From NCBI RefSeq assembly GCF_003664005.1, contig NZ_RCCJ01000001.1:1364001-1428000 (forward strand): a DNA stretch of 64,000 bases, read 5' to 3'. Position 1 is the first letter of the stretch, and each line of letters starts with the position of its first letter. The notes under the pieces are model-generated. The model saw only the letters and a list, made by a program, of their open reading frames with translations. It was not told the origin of the DNA and made no database searches. This DNA is from Hydrogenivirga caldilitoris (GTDB lineage Bacteria > Aquificota > Aquificia > Aquificales > Aquificaceae). The position numbers and the translations under genes are program-made. This document shows positions 41,126 through 50,132 of the stretch, in pieces.

Positions 41126-42283
41126 TTAGAAGTTGTACCAGAAGGCGAGGGTTACGTCGGTCCAGGAGTCCTTATTGGGTGCACTCTGGTTGTCATCCTT
41201 CACCCTGTCTATGGAGAGGGCTATCCTGTTTCCGACTCCCTTGACATAGAGCTGACCGGTAACACCTATAACGCTGGACTTCTCAAAGGTTACGGGAGCA
41301 TCATCGTCCTTGTTAGACTGAGCCCATCTCACACCTATTGCGGGCTTTCCAAGTATCGTGTCCTGATTGAAGAGAAGCTGTCCCTGAACTATCCAACCGC
41401 TCCTATCTCTACCGTCAACCCCACGGAAGTTTTCATGCTTAACGTAACCGACGTTTATGTTGGGAGTGACAGCACCGAAGTTCTGCTCCCAGAGGGCATC
41501 AATACCGAGGGACTTGTTGTTATTGCCACCGGTCTTCTCGGTAAAGTAGGCAAGACCCACCGTCAGAGTGTTCTGCTTCCCAAGGTAAGTTTCCTTGAGA
41601 ACGTAGCCGGGGTGACCTTTATACCCTGCCATGGTAGGAGCGAACTCAACCCTCACACCGTATCCGGTTTTTGCTTCGTTTGTAGAATCTTCGTCCCTTG
41701 CGTCAACCAGGTAGAGGTAGTACTTGAACATGCCGTCTGCAACCTTACCCCATACACCGAGCTGTGCAGCACGCGAACCTGAACCAGCAGCCCTCTCTCC
41801 GTCAGCCGCAGGGTTTGTAAAGGGCTGGTTTGCAAGTCCGTAATTAGGTCCAGTAGGCATGATGAAAGACCATCCTGACTGTATACCGGAGTGAAGTTCA
41901 AAGGGAAGCTTTATGAAGCCGGCATACACTTTAGCTTCCTTGGCAAAGTCAAGCATAATGAAGGCATCAACTATTTTGAAAACACCAAACCCAATAGTAT
42001 CTCCATCATTGTCTTTTATGCTACCAGCAAAATCTCCCTGCCATCCCCACTTGAATATCTTGGATATAGAACCCTTTGCGTATATCCTGGAGTTTGGAAC
42101 GCTCAGTGCAAGGTCAGCCTTGTCGTTGTCATCCCTCTTGCCCATGTAAGTTCCATGAATCTTAGCCCTGAAGCCCATGTTGAAGGACTTGCCCTCACCG
42201 AGGTCAATCTTGACCGCATGTGCCTGACCTGCAAAAACTGCCGCACCCAGTATGGCTGCTGCTGCTAAGTAGCTCTTTTTCAT
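41126..42283 (-). CDS. Outer-membrane porin (phosphate-selective porin O/P-like)
   Basis: 385 residues with signal peptide KKSYLAAAAILGAAVFAGQAHA and many amphipathic strands; ends WTDVTLAFWYNF, with the terminal Phe of outer-membrane barrels. KVYAGFIKLPFELHSGIQSG resembles OprO/OprP-like porins. ATG 42283 is chosen because AGGAGGG lies upstream; the frame opens six codons earlier. A near-consensus promoter and a strong terminator suggest high expression. Confidence 0.85.
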   Translation of the reverse strand: MKKSYLAAAAILGAAVFAGQAHAVKIDLGEGKSFNMGFRAKIHGTYMGKRDDNDKADLALSVPNSRIYAKGSISKIFKWGWQGDFAGSIKDNDGDTIGFGVFKIVDAFIMLDFAKEAKVYAGFIKLPFELHSGIQSGWSFIMPTGPNYGLANQPFTNPAADGERAAGSGSRAAQLGVWGKVADGMFKYYLYLVDARDEDSTNEAKTGYGVRVEFAPTMAGYKGHPGYVLKETYLGKQNTLTVGLAYFTEKTGGNNNKSLGIDALWEQNFGAVTPNINVGYVKHENFRGVDGRDRSGWIVQGQLLFNQDTILGKPAIGVRWAQSNKDDDAPVTFEKSSVIGVTGQLYVKGVGNRIALSIDRVKDDNQSAPNKDSWTDVTLAFWYNF

Positions 42284-42316
42284 AGCATACCCTCCTCTCA
42301 AAATTTTTCAATAGAG

Positions 42317-42346
42317 ATTATAGTCATATAAGGGTAAATTTGTCAA
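42317..42346 (-). promoter_or_regulatory. Sigma-70 promoter of the porin gene
   Basis: Minus strand TTGACA (42341-42346) N18 TATAAT (42317-42322): both hexamers match consensus exactly. Leader about 27 bases with AGGAGGG. Confidence 0.85.
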
Positions 42347-42411
42347 GTCTTTTTGTATCAAGGGTTTAAATTTGCATAAAATCCAAACGCTTGAAAAACA
42401 AGGCTTTGAGA

Positions 42412-42427
42412 TTTGCAATTTTGCAAA
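42412..42427. repeat. Palindrome TTTGCAA-TT-TTGCAAA
   Basis: Perfect 7-base arms with a two-base centre, 2 bases downstream of the stop of the periplasmic DsrE-like gene (42430, minus). No T-tract follows on the minus strand, so it is a weak terminator at best; it could be an operator. Confidence 0.4.
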
Positions 42428-42429
42428 GG

Positions 42430-42942
42430 TTATCTTATCTCCTCAATTGTCTTTCTTCTCTCATAAACTCTGGGTATGAGCAGGGCGTACCCCCTGTGCT
42501 GCCAGTGTAAAAGCTCGGTTATAGCTGAAGGAACGAGCTCCACGAAGGGAGGAAAGTCCTCGGGTTTATAGCCGTATATGAGCTCCGCCGCCATGGCGCA
42601 GACCTTGAACTTCACCCCGTACATCTCCATTCCTTCAATCCTTTCCCAGATGTCCCTGTACTTTTCCCTGTTCTTCTTCACGAGAGTAGCTATCTCCGTT
42701 CCGTGAACTATCACCACCACGTCTATGTCCTCTCCCGGAGTGAAGTTGTAGGGTTCCCTGGAAAGGACGTAGATTATGTTGGAGACCCATTCCAGGGCGG
42801 GTCTTATCTTCTCCGGTTCATCAAAGTAGAACTCAACAACCGCCCTGAAGGGTGCCTGATACTCTGTCTGAACGAACTTCGCTCTCTCCTGAGAAAAAAC
42901 AACCGACAGGATAAGCAGAACTCCCATTAAAATTCCCCTCAT
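42430..42942 (-). CDS. Exported DsrE-family protein (COG1416-like)
   Basis: 170 residues: signal peptide RGILMGVLLILSVVFSQ, then a DsrE-like fold (VDVVVIVHGTEIATLV, then YGVKFKVCAMAAELIYG with the conserved Cys, and PSAITELLHWQHRGYALL). Probably a periplasmic sulfur- or thiol-handling protein. Met 42942 has AGGAGGT upstream; the longer frame to 43146 runs over leuD. Confidence 0.83.
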   Translation of the reverse strand: MRGILMGVLLILSVVFSQERAKFVQTEYQAPFRAVVEFYFDEPEKIRPALEWVSNIIYVLSREPYNFTPGEDIDVVVIVHGTEIATLVKKNREKYRDIWERIEGMEMYGVKFKVCAMAAELIYGYKPEDFPPFVELVPSAITELLHWQHRGYALLIPRVYERRKTIEEIR

Positions 42943-42990
42943 AGCTCCCACCTCCTTTTTAGAACTTAATCCCTGTGCTATACTTTCTGT

Positions 42991-43497
42991 ATGAGAACGG
43001 TTATAAGGGGAAAGGTCTGGAAGTTTGGAGATAACGTTGACACCGACCAGATAATTCCGGCGAGGTATCTCAACACCTCCGACCCTTACGAGCTCGCCAA
43101 GCACGTTATGGAGGACTCGGAGCACCCGGAGTTTGCAAAGGAACACAAAGAAGGGGACATTATCGTGGCGGGAAGGAACTTCGGCTCAGGCTCTTCAAGG
43201 GAGCACGCTCCCATTGCCATAAAGTTCGCCGGTGTTCCTGTTGTGATAGCCAAGTCCTTCGCGAGGATATTCTTCAGGAACGCGATAAACATAGGTCTCC
43301 CCATAGTGGAGGCTCCCGAAGCGGTTGACGAGATAAACCACGGGGACGAAGTAGAGGTTGATTTAGAGAAGGGAATTGTCAGGAACCTGACCACAGGAAA
43401 GGAGTATAAGGCTACAAAGTTCCCCGAGGAGCTTCAGGCAATCCTCAGGGCAGGCGGACTCATGGAGTATGCGAAGAGTAAGCTCAAAAAGTCCTGA
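42991..43497 (+). CDS. leuD: 3-isopropylmalate dehydratase small subunit
   Basis: 168 residues. [14 protein letters not shown] and [21 protein letters not shown] are the aconitase swivel-domain signatures. Isomerises isopropylmalate in leucine synthesis; the archaeal-type short form (as opposed to about 200 aa) suits a separate LeuC subunit not in the window. TATACT (42979-42984) lies 6 bases before ATG 42991: probably leaderless. Overlaps the Sua5/TsaC gene by 29 bases. Confidence 0.94.
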   Translation: MRTVIRGKVWKFGDNVDTDQIIPARYLNTSDPYELAKHVMEDSEHPEFAKEHKEGDIIVAGRNFGSGSSREHAPIAIKFAGVPVVIAKSFARIFFRNAINIGLPIVEAPEAVDEINHGDEVEVDLEKGIVRNLTTGKEYKATKFPEELQAILRAGGLMEYAKSKLKKS

Positions 43498-44077
43498 AGC
43501 GGTCCGCTTAGCCTCGGAAGTTCTCTCTGAGGGTGAGTTCGTAGTTGCACCAACGGATACCATATACGGTATTCTCGCCGACGCTTTAAACTACGAAGCC
43601 GTTCAGAGACTCAAAAGACTGAGGAGACCCTCCGGAAGACCTTTCTTAGTCCTCGTTCCCGATGTGTTCTGGGTCAGAAAGCTCGGTCTTGAGGCGGACA
43701 GAAGGACTATGAAGCTTCTTGCCGTTCCCGGTCTTACCCTCGTCCTTAAAAAAAGGAAGAACCTCTACCACTGGCTCGGTGGTCAAACAGTAGCGGTCAG
43801 ATGTCCGAGGAGGGGGTTTATCGTGGACCTCCTCAGGGATTTCGGAAGACCCGTTGTGGCTCCGAGCGCAAACCTTGAGGGAAAGCCTCCGGCAAGTACG
43901 ATAGAGGAAGCCATTAAATACTTCGGGGACAGCGTATCCCTTTACGTGGACGGCTGTAAGATAGAGGGGAAACCCTCCACGATTCTGAAACTCACCGGCG
44001 GGGATATTAAGGTTATCAGGAGCGGGAGGTTAAGCTCTTCCTGCTTGAAGAGGTTGTTAAGAGGAGCTAAACTTTAA
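43469..44077 (+). CDS. tsaC: Sua5/YciO/YrdC-type threonylcarbamoyl-AMP synthase
   Basis: 202 residues. [37 protein letters not shown], and [15 protein letters not shown] with [16 protein letters not shown] match the YrdC fold that makes threonylcarbamoyl-AMP for tRNA t6A37. Normal length for TsaC. Starts inside the leuD end. Confidence 0.9.
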   Translation: MRRVSSKSPEAVRLASEVLSEGEFVVAPTDTIYGILADALNYEAVQRLKRLRRPSGRPFLVLVPDVFWVRKLGLEADRRTMKLLAVPGLTLVLKKRKNLYHWLGGQTVAVRCPRRGFIVDLLRDFGRPVVAPSANLEGKPPASTIEEAIKYFGDSVSLYVDGCKIEGKPSTILKLTGGDIKVIRSGRLSSSCLKRLLRGAKL

Positions 44078-44080
44078 AGC

Positions 44081-44188
44081 ATGATAGAGGAAGGAAAGGT
44101 AACCCTTGAGCTCGTTTACGAAGTGGTTGAGGAGAGAACCGCCAAGCTTAAGGAGAGCATAAACAAACTAATACTCAGAAGATCCTAA
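44081..44188 (+). CDS. Small 35-residue protein, unknown
   Basis: A short open frame 3 bases after the tsaC stop: MIEEGKVTLELVYEVV then EERTAKLKESINKLIL and RRS. Amphipathic helix with heptad-like Leu/Ile/Val spacing. Gene-like features are its fit between tsaC and convergent glcD (4 bp overlap) and its thermophile-style Glu/Lys composition. No ribosome-binding site is clear, so it may be translated by coupling to tsaC. Confidence 0.5.
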   Translation: MIEEGKVTLELVYEVVEERTAKLKESINKLILRRS

Positions 44189-45579
44189 ATCTCTATGACC
44201 TTTCCGGGATTAAACAGGTTCTTGGGGTCAAATAAAAGCTTTATTCCTCTTAACAGCTCGTAGCCCGTATCTCCAAACTGCCACTTTAAAAACTTCTTCT
44301 TGGTAAGACCCACGCCGTGCTCTCCCGTTATGGAGCCATGATAGGAGAGGGCGAGCTCAAAGACCTCATCCACAGCCTTTTCGGCTCTCTCCTCCTCTTC
44401 CCTGTTGGCTTTATCGTAAAGGAAATTTACGTGAAGGTTCCCGTCCCCTATGTGTCCGAAGACCACCATCAGGAGGTCGTACTTCTTGGCTATCTCCCTG
44501 AGTTTTGGAAGGGCTTCGGCGAGGTATGTCCTCGGAAAGACTATATCCTCGTTTATCTTACCGCTCCTGAGGTTCCCTAAAGCAGGTCCCAGATTCTTCC
44601 TTGCGGTCCAGAGCTTCTCGGCTTCTCTCTCGTCGGAAGCGACCCTTACCTCTATACCCATACCGGTGAGCAGCTGCTTCACCTCCTCTATCTGCTCCCT
44701 CACCGCAGTCTTTGAACCGTCCACCTCAATCAGGAGGAGTGCCTCCACGTCTTTCGGAAGTCCTACAGGTTTGTAGTCCTCAACGGCTCTTATGGCATCC
44801 CTGTCCATGAACTCTAAAGCGGAAGGGAATATACCAGAGGTCATTATCTTCGTAACTGCTCTGCCCACCGTCTCAAGGTCGTCAAAGAGCGCCAGAGCTG
44901 TTGCCCTCGCCTGAGGCTTAGGGATAAGCTTGAGTGTCGCCTCCGTAAGGAGTCCGAGAGTTCCCTCCGAACCGACGAAGAGCTTTGTTATGTCGTACCC
45001 CGCAACGTCCTTGAGTATGGGGTTTCCCGTCTTAAGAACCTTTCCTTCCTTTATGACAGCCTCAATACCTAAGACGTACTCCCTCGTTACACCGTACTTC
45101 AGACACCTGGGACCTCCAGCGTTCTCCGCTATGTTCCCTCCGATGGTTGAGTACTTGAAGGAGGAGGGGTCAGGAGGATAAAAGAGCCCCAGTTTCTCAA
45201 CATGCTCCTGAAACTCATAGGTGACAACTCCCGGCTGGACTCTGGCGGTTGCATTGTCCACATCAACCACGAATCTGGTCATCTTTTCAAAGGACACAAC
45301 AACACCCCTTTCAGTTGTAGGGACAGCCCCTCCTGTGAGACCAGAGCCAGCACCCCTTGGAAAGATGGGAATATCCTCTTCGTAGCACACCTCTACGAGT
45401 TTTATCACATCCTCTCTATTTTCTGGAAAAATCACAGCCGACGGAACCGCCCTTTCTATGGGGATGGGGGTAGCATCGTAGGAATACAATTTTCTCTCCA
45501 CCAGTGAGGTGTTAACCTTTTCCTTACCAAGAACATCTATTAACCTATCTATACCCTTTTTCTTGACTATTCCAAACAT
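44185..45579 (-). CDS. glcD: GlcD-type FAD-linked oxidase (glycolate or D-lactate dehydrogenase)
   Basis: 464 residues. PCMH-type FAD domain: FPRGAGSGLTGGAVP and STIGGNIAENAGGPR; C-terminal cap HIGDGNLHVNF and SGEHGVGLTKKKF with the catalytic His and metal-binding residues. Oxidises a D-2-hydroxyacid; which one is uncertain, as no glcE/glcF genes are adjacent. TATATT (minus, 45586-45591) lies 6 bases before ATG 45579. Confidence 0.9.
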   Translation of the reverse strand: MFGIVKKKGIDRLIDVLGKEKVNTSLVERKLYSYDATPIPIERAVPSAVIFPENREDVIKLVEVCYEEDIPIFPRGAGSGLTGGAVPTTERGVVVSFEKMTRFVVDVDNATARVQPGVVTYEFQEHVEKLGLFYPPDPSSFKYSTIGGNIAENAGGPRCLKYGVTREYVLGIEAVIKEGKVLKTGNPILKDVAGYDITKLFVGSEGTLGLLTEATLKLIPKPQARATALALFDDLETVGRAVTKIMTSGIFPSALEFMDRDAIRAVEDYKPVGLPKDVEALLLIEVDGSKTAVREQIEEVKQLLTGMGIEVRVASDEREAEKLWTARKNLGPALGNLRSGKINEDIVFPRTYLAEALPKLREIAKKYDLLMVVFGHIGDGNLHVNFLYDKANREEEERAEKAVDEVFELALSYHGSITGEHGVGLTKKKFLKWQFGDTGYELLRGIKLLFDPKNLFNPGKVIEI

Positions 45580-45591
45580 AAGGAAAATATA

Positions 45592-46068
45592 TCATTCCTT
45601 CTTTACAGCGATTATGTTTGTGAACATGGTTGAGTTAGGAATGAGGATAACCTCTCCCTCTCTTTCAATCACCGTGTAGCGGAAGTTCACCTCAACCACC
45701 TTTCCCTCGTACCCACCAACCTTTATCACATCACCTATCTTGAAGGGGTTATAGAGGATTATAAGGATTCCAGAGAGAAGGTTAGAGATTATATCCTTCA
45801 GGGCAAAACCGAGGGCGAAACCTGTAAGACCAAGACCTGCAATAAGAGCACTCACGTTCACACCCAGCATCCCGAGAGACGTTATGAGACCTATTGAGAC
45901 CACAGTAACATAGAGAAAGTTAGATATGAGGCTCAGAACGCTGAGCTTCTCACTGCCGAACCTCTCCTTCAGGGAGTAAACCCTTCCCTTTACCAAAGAG
46001 GCAAGGATAAAGGAAGCGAAGAGCACCAGGGCTGACAAGAAGACCTTTTGAAGGGTATCACCATCCAT
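45592..46068 (-). CDS. Small MscS-family mechanosensitive channel
   Basis: 158 residues: two membrane helices, the pore helix LGLTGFALGFALKDIISNLLSG, and the beta-domain DVIKVGGYEGKVVEVNFRYTVI with IPNSTMFTNII. It lacks the C-terminal alpha/beta domain of E. coli MscS (286 aa) and so is a minimal form. GAGGAGGT precedes ATG 46068. Confidence 0.88.
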   Translation of the reverse strand: MDGDTLQKVFLSALVLFASFILASLVKGRVYSLKERFGSEKLSVLSLISNFLYVTVVSIGLITSLGMLGVNVSALIAGLGLTGFALGFALKDIISNLLSGILIILYNPFKIGDVIKVGGYEGKVVEVNFRYTVIEREGEVILIPNSTMFTNIIAVKKE

Positions 46069-46107
46069 GTGAAACCAAACCTCCTCAGCAGTTTAAAATA
46101 TACAACC

Positions 46108-46950
46108 ATGAAAAAGCTTATCCTCCTGCTGGGACTATTACTTATAATTGCTATCATGCTTACTGCTGTACTTTCCAGAATCCCTGTAGGGGACAGGGTG
46201 GCAATAGTAAAGATAGCTGGTGTTATAGTGAATCCCCTGCCTACGGTAAAGAAGATTGAAAAACTTAGAAAGGATAAGAGCGTCAAGGCTCTGGTCATAA
46301 GGGTTGACAGCCCTGGCGGTTCGGTTGGAGCCTCTCAGGAGATATACAGGGCAATAGAGAGGTTCAGAGCGGAAGGTAAGCCGGTGGTTGTTTCTATGGG
46401 TAACGTCGCCGCTTCTGGGGGTTACTACGTCTCCGCTCCGGCGGATTACATCTTCGCCAATCCGGGAACAATAACGGGAAGCATAGGTGTGATAATCCAG
46501 CACGTGGCTTACAAGGAGCTGATGGAGAAGATAGGAGTTAAGGCAACAGCCATAAAAACGGGTAAGTTCAAGGATACTTTAAATCCCTTTAGAGAGCTAA
46601 CACCTGAGGAAAAGAAGTACCTTCAGGAGACTATAAACGAAGCCTACGAGCAGTTTATTCAGGCAATCCTGAAGTACAGAGGTAAGAAGATAAGCGAGGA
46701 TAAGCTCAGAGAGGTCGCAGACGGAAGGGTTATGACAGGTGAGAAGGCTAAGGAGCTCGGTTTAGTTGATGAGGTTGGCGGTCTGGAAGATGCGGTTGAG
46801 AAGGCTAAGGAGCTTGCAGGAGTTCCAAAGGCACGGGAGTTCTTCGTTCCTGAAGAAAAGACCTTACTACAGAAGGTTTTGGGCGGTGAGATAGAAGAGC
46901 TGAAAGTTTTGAACTCCTACAGCCCCCTCTTCTACCTGATGAGCTTCTGA
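46108..46950 (+). CDS. sppA: Signal peptide peptidase SppA (short form)
   Basis: 280 residues with an N-terminal membrane anchor (KKLILLLGLLLIIAIMLTAV). Serine-lysine protease: VDSPGGSVGASQEIYRAI, catalytic Ser-103 in NVAASGGYYVSAPAD, and the conserved TGKFKD stretch near residue 153 that carries the general-base Lys region. Degrades remnant signal peptides in the membrane. The frame extends upstream, but Met 46108 has TAAAAT (46094-46099) 8 bases before it. Confidence 0.93.
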   Translation: MKKLILLLGLLLIIAIMLTAVLSRIPVGDRVAIVKIAGVIVNPLPTVKKIEKLRKDKSVKALVIRVDSPGGSVGASQEIYRAIERFRAEGKPVVVSMGNVAASGGYYVSAPADYIFANPGTITGSIGVIIQHVAYKELMEKIGVKATAIKTGKFKDTLNPFRELTPEEKKYLQETINEAYEQFIQAILKYRGKKISEDKLREVADGRVMTGEKAKELGLVDEVGGLEDAVEKAKELAGVPKAREFFVPEEKTLLQKVLGGEIEELKVLNSYSPLFYLMSF

Positions 46951-46952
46951 AG

Positions 46953-47543
46953 ATGGAGTTCGTTGTAGGGAAAACGGACGGAGACACCCTTTTCAGACTT
47001 GTCTTAGGTCTTATAGTTCCGAGACCCATAGGCTGGGTCTCCACCGTAAGTAAGGAGGGCGTGAGGAACATAGCTCCTTTCAGTTTCTTCAACGCCGTGA
47101 ACGACGAGCCGCCGGTCCTTATGATATCGGTGAGTGACAGGGACGACGGAACTCCGAAGGATACGGTGAAGAACATCCTTGATACGGGAGAGTTCGTTGT
47201 GAATATGGTCACCGAAGACCTCTTTGAGAATATGCTTACCACTTCGGAGGGATTCCCGCCGGAGGTAGATGAGTTTGAGATGGCAGGGTTGACCCCAGAA
47301 GACAGCATACTAATTAAAGCGCCCAGGATAAAGGAAGCAAAGGTAAGTTTTGAGTGCAGGCTCTTCAGGCACGAGAAGGTTTACGATATGCACCTGATTC
47401 TGGGGGAAGTGGTCCTTATAAAGGTTCAGGATGGACTTGTAGATGAGGAGGGAAGGGTTAATTACAGCTTCTACAGACCCATTGGGAGACTTGGAGGAGC
47501 TTACTATTTGAAGCTCCACCCTGAGTGTATAATACGCATATGA
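46953..47543 (+). CDS. Flavin reductase-like FMN-binding split-barrel protein
   Basis: 196 residues of the DIM6/NTAB flavin-reductase family: LVLGLIVPRPIGWVSTVSKEG, NIAPFSFFNAVNDEPPVLMIS, and FVVNMVTEDLFENM. No signal peptide. Natural partner unknown. Starts 2 bases after the sppA stop; the next gene overlaps it by 4 bases and has its own -10 box inside this gene. Confidence 0.85.
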   Translation: MEFVVGKTDGDTLFRLVLGLIVPRPIGWVSTVSKEGVRNIAPFSFFNAVNDEPPVLMISVSDRDDGTPKDTVKNILDTGEFVVNMVTEDLFENMLTTSEGFPPEVDEFEMAGLTPEDSILIKAPRIKEAKVSFECRLFRHEKVYDMHLILGEVVLIKVQDGLVDEEGRVNYSFYRPIGRLGGAYYLKLHPECIIRI

Positions 47544-48520
47544 ATGTAGCTGTTGTTTTCAACGAGGACTTTTCGGGAGTCTTCAAGCTCAGAAGCGTTC
47601 CCACGAAGGAAAGGTACACAAGGAAGGTTGTAGAGGAAATAGCTGAAGCTCTCAGGTTTAATGGACATAAGGTAGAGGTCTTTGATGCGAACCTCTCACT
47701 CTTTGAAAACCTATTGTCTTTCGTAAAAGAGCATGGGTCTGATAGTACCGCGGTTTTCAACCTCGCCTATGGGATACAGGGGGAATGCAGGTATTCCCAC
47801 ATACCGGGGGTTCTTGAACTCTTGGGTATCATGTACACAGGGTCAGGACCACTCGGACACTCGTTAGCTCTGGATAAGGTTGCAACCAAGCTGATATTCC
47901 AGACATGGGGAATACCGACCCCCGAATTTTGGGTAGTATCAAAAATTGAAGACTTGCCCAGTGAGCTTTACTTTCCCCTTATAGTGAAACCAAGAATGGA
48001 GGCAAGCTCATTCGGTATCCATCTCGTGTGGAATAGGGCTGAACTTGAGGAGGCTGTTTACAACGTAATTGAGAACTTCCACCAGGATGCACTTATAGAA
48101 AGGTTTATAGAAGGTAGGGAATTCAATATAGGCTTAATAGGAAACGGCGAAGAGCTCAAAGAGCTACCAATCACAGAGATAGATTTTGGAGACACCGCTT
48201 TCGGTATATACACCCATGAAGCCAAGTTAAAAACCTCTTACAGAAGGCTCTGCCCTGCACCCCTTGAAGAAGAAACCATTGATGAGATCGCAAGGCTCTC
48301 TAAAAAAGCCTTCCGTGCCCTGAAGTTGAGGGATTACGCAAGGTTTGATATTAGGATGGATAAGGACGGTGAACTCTACTTCCTAGAGGTAAACTCAATG
48401 GCTCATCTCTCCAGGAATGCCTCCTTTTTCCTTGCAGCTCAGACAACAGGCTACACCTACGAGGAATTTATAAACGAAATACTTAAAGTGGCCCTGAGGA
48501 GGTACGGTGTAGATGCTTGA
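47540..48520 (+). CDS. D-Ala-D-Ala ligase-like ATP-grasp enzyme
   Basis: 326 residues of the ATP-grasp superfamily: FNLAYGIQGECRYSHIPGVL, GSGPLGHSLALDKVATK, LIVKPRMEASSFGI (ATP-binding loop) and LRDYARFDIRMDKDGELYFL with FLEVNSM (Mg ligands). It differs from Ddl in its acceptor region, and neighbours are gamma-glutamyl-related rather than cell-wall genes, so it more likely ligates some other amino acid or peptide. TATAAT (47528-47533) lies 6 bases before ATG 47540. Overlaps the next gene by 8 bases. Confidence 0.85.
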   Translation: MNVAVVFNEDFSGVFKLRSVPTKERYTRKVVEEIAEALRFNGHKVEVFDANLSLFENLLSFVKEHGSDSTAVFNLAYGIQGECRYSHIPGVLELLGIMYTGSGPLGHSLALDKVATKLIFQTWGIPTPEFWVVSKIEDLPSELYFPLIVKPRMEASSFGIHLVWNRAELEEAVYNVIENFHQDALIERFIEGREFNIGLIGNGEELKELPITEIDFGDTAFGIYTHEAKLKTSYRRLCPAPLEEETIDEIARLSKKAFRALKLRDYARFDIRMDKDGELYFLEVNSMAHLSRNASFFLAAQTTGYTYEEFINEILKVALRRYGVDA

Positions 48521-50132
48521 CCTTGAAAGTATAGAGGGTGGATTCAGTCCTTCGGGGAACGGCAAATTTACCGAAGCTGAAAACTGTATGGTTTCAACAG
48601 CACACCCAGAGGCAACCAAGGCCGGGGTTGAGATGCTCAGAGCTGGAGGGAACGCCGTTGATGCCGCTTGCGCTGCAGCGTTGGCTCTATCGGTCTGTGA
48701 ACCTCAGGCGAGCGGAATAGGCGGTCAAACGATGATGCTGATATATACGGGAAAGAAGGTTATAGCGATAGACGGCTCTTCAAGGGCACCTTCCTTAGCT
48801 CATGTGAATGCAATATACAGAGAGGATAGAGAGGTGGGTTACAGGGCTACAACCGTACCGAGCACGCTCGCGGTTTTAGGTTACGTTCACAGAAAGTACG
48901 GCTCACTACCCTGGAGTCTTATCTGTGAGCACGCCATAAGGGTTGCCTACGAGGGCTATCCCATAACGGAGCTCCAGCATCGTCTTCAACTCAGGGAACT
49001 TGAAAACTTCAAAAAGGTGGAGTCCTTTTCCGGCGGAAGGTACTTTCTGAAGGACGGGAAACCTTACAAGCCAGGTGATATATTCAAACAGCCTGACCTT
49101 GGGAAACTTTTAGAAGATATAGCTGCAAACGGATTTGAGTACTTTTACCAGGGCAAGCCCGCAAAGGTCATAGATGCGGATATGAGGGAGAACGGGGGAC
49201 TCCTTAGGTATGATGACCTCGCTCTCATACCCCTTCCCATAGAGAGAAAGCCTGTTGTAGGGAGTTTCAGGGGACTCAAGGTGGTCAGCATGCCTCCTCC
49301 CGGAGCGGGTAGACCCTTGATATACGCCCTTCACATGTTTGATTCTGTCCCACCCGACGAGCTTCACAGGGAGAAGATACCTAAGGTTCACCTGCTCATT
49401 GAGGTCATAAGGGAAGCTATCCGAGAGTGGACCGGAAGACCTTACGACCCTAACCTGTATCCTCAGCTCTCCCCCAGAAGGATGCTCAGTAAAGAGTACG
49501 CCAGGAAGGTTGTAAAGAAGATAATGAGTTCAATAGAGATACACCTCCCTATACATGAAACTTACGACGAGTTCAAAGGGGAGACCACCCACCTGTCAGT
49601 TATGGATTCTAAGGGTATGGTGGTGAGCCTCACCCAGTCCATAGAGCGGGTTTACGGTAGCAAAGCCGCCGCCGAAGGTCTCGGATTCCTTTATAACAAC
49701 TACCTTATGGACTATGAATACGAAAAGGTTGACCACCCCTACTACCTTAGACCCAACTCCATACCCTGGGCAAGCGTTGCACCGACAATCGTATTCTTAG
49801 GAGATAAACCATGGCTTGTAATGGGAAGCCCAGGAAGCGAGCGGATATTCTCTGTCCTCACCCAGTTTCTTATAAACATAGTTGATGTGGGCATGTCCAT
49901 AGACAAAGCAGTAGGCGAGAAGAGAATTCACTCCTCCCTTGGAGGACTGGTAAGCGTTGAGGAAGATGGCTTTGATGAAGAGGTCCTAAGTTACCTTAAA
50001 AGAGAGGGTTACAGGGTAAGGATAAAGGACTCCTTCTTCTTTGGCTCAATACAGGCTATCCTCAAGACGAGGAGGGGAACATTCCAAGGGGTTGCAGACC
50101 CAAGAAGAGATGGTACTGCGGAGGGGTTTTGA
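48513..50132 (+). CDS. Gamma-glutamyltransferase-like Ntn hydrolase, no signal peptide
   Basis: 539 residues. ATKAGVEMLRAGGNAVDAACAAALALSV and GIGGQTMMLIYTGKKVIAIDG are GGT large-subunit features; TTHLSVMDSKGMVVSLTQSI marks the self-cleavage site, with Thr-358 as expected nucleophile, giving subunits of about 357 and 182 residues. GSPGSERI supplies the oxyanion region. Most bacterial GGTs are exported, but this one begins with a hydrophilic N-terminus and should be cytoplasmic. Middle gene of the ATP-grasp/GGT/amidohydrolase operon. Confidence 0.9.
   Translation: MLDLESIEGGFSPSGNGKFTEAENCMVSTAHPEATKAGVEMLRAGGNAVDAACAAALALSVCEPQASGIGGQTMMLIYTGKKVIAIDGSSRAPSLAHVNAIYREDREVGYRATTVPSTLAVLGYVHRKYGSLPWSLICEHAIRVAYEGYPITELQHRLQLRELENFKKVESFSGGRYFLKDGKPYKPGDIFKQPDLGKLLEDIAANGFEYFYQGKPAKVIDADMRENGGLLRYDDLALIPLPIERKPVVGSFRGLKVVSMPPPGAGRPLIYALHMFDSVPPDELHREKIPKVHLLIEVIREAIREWTGRPYDPNLYPQLSPRRMLSKEYARKVVKKIMSSIEIHLPIHETYDEFKGETTHLSVMDSKGMVVSLTQSIERVYGSKAAAEGLGFLYNNYLMDYEYEKVDHPYYLRPNSIPWASVAPTIVFLGDKPWLVMGSPGSERIFSVLTQFLINIVDVGMSIDKAVGEKRIHSSLGGLVSVEEDGFDEEVLSYLKREGYRVRIKDSFFFGSIQAILKTRRGTFQGVADPRRDGTAEGF

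Noticed and set aside
42943-43146. Longer frame for the periplasmic DsrE-like protein
   Set aside because: The extension runs antisense over leuD and would bury the signal peptide; Met 42942 has AGGAGGT and a normal signal peptide.
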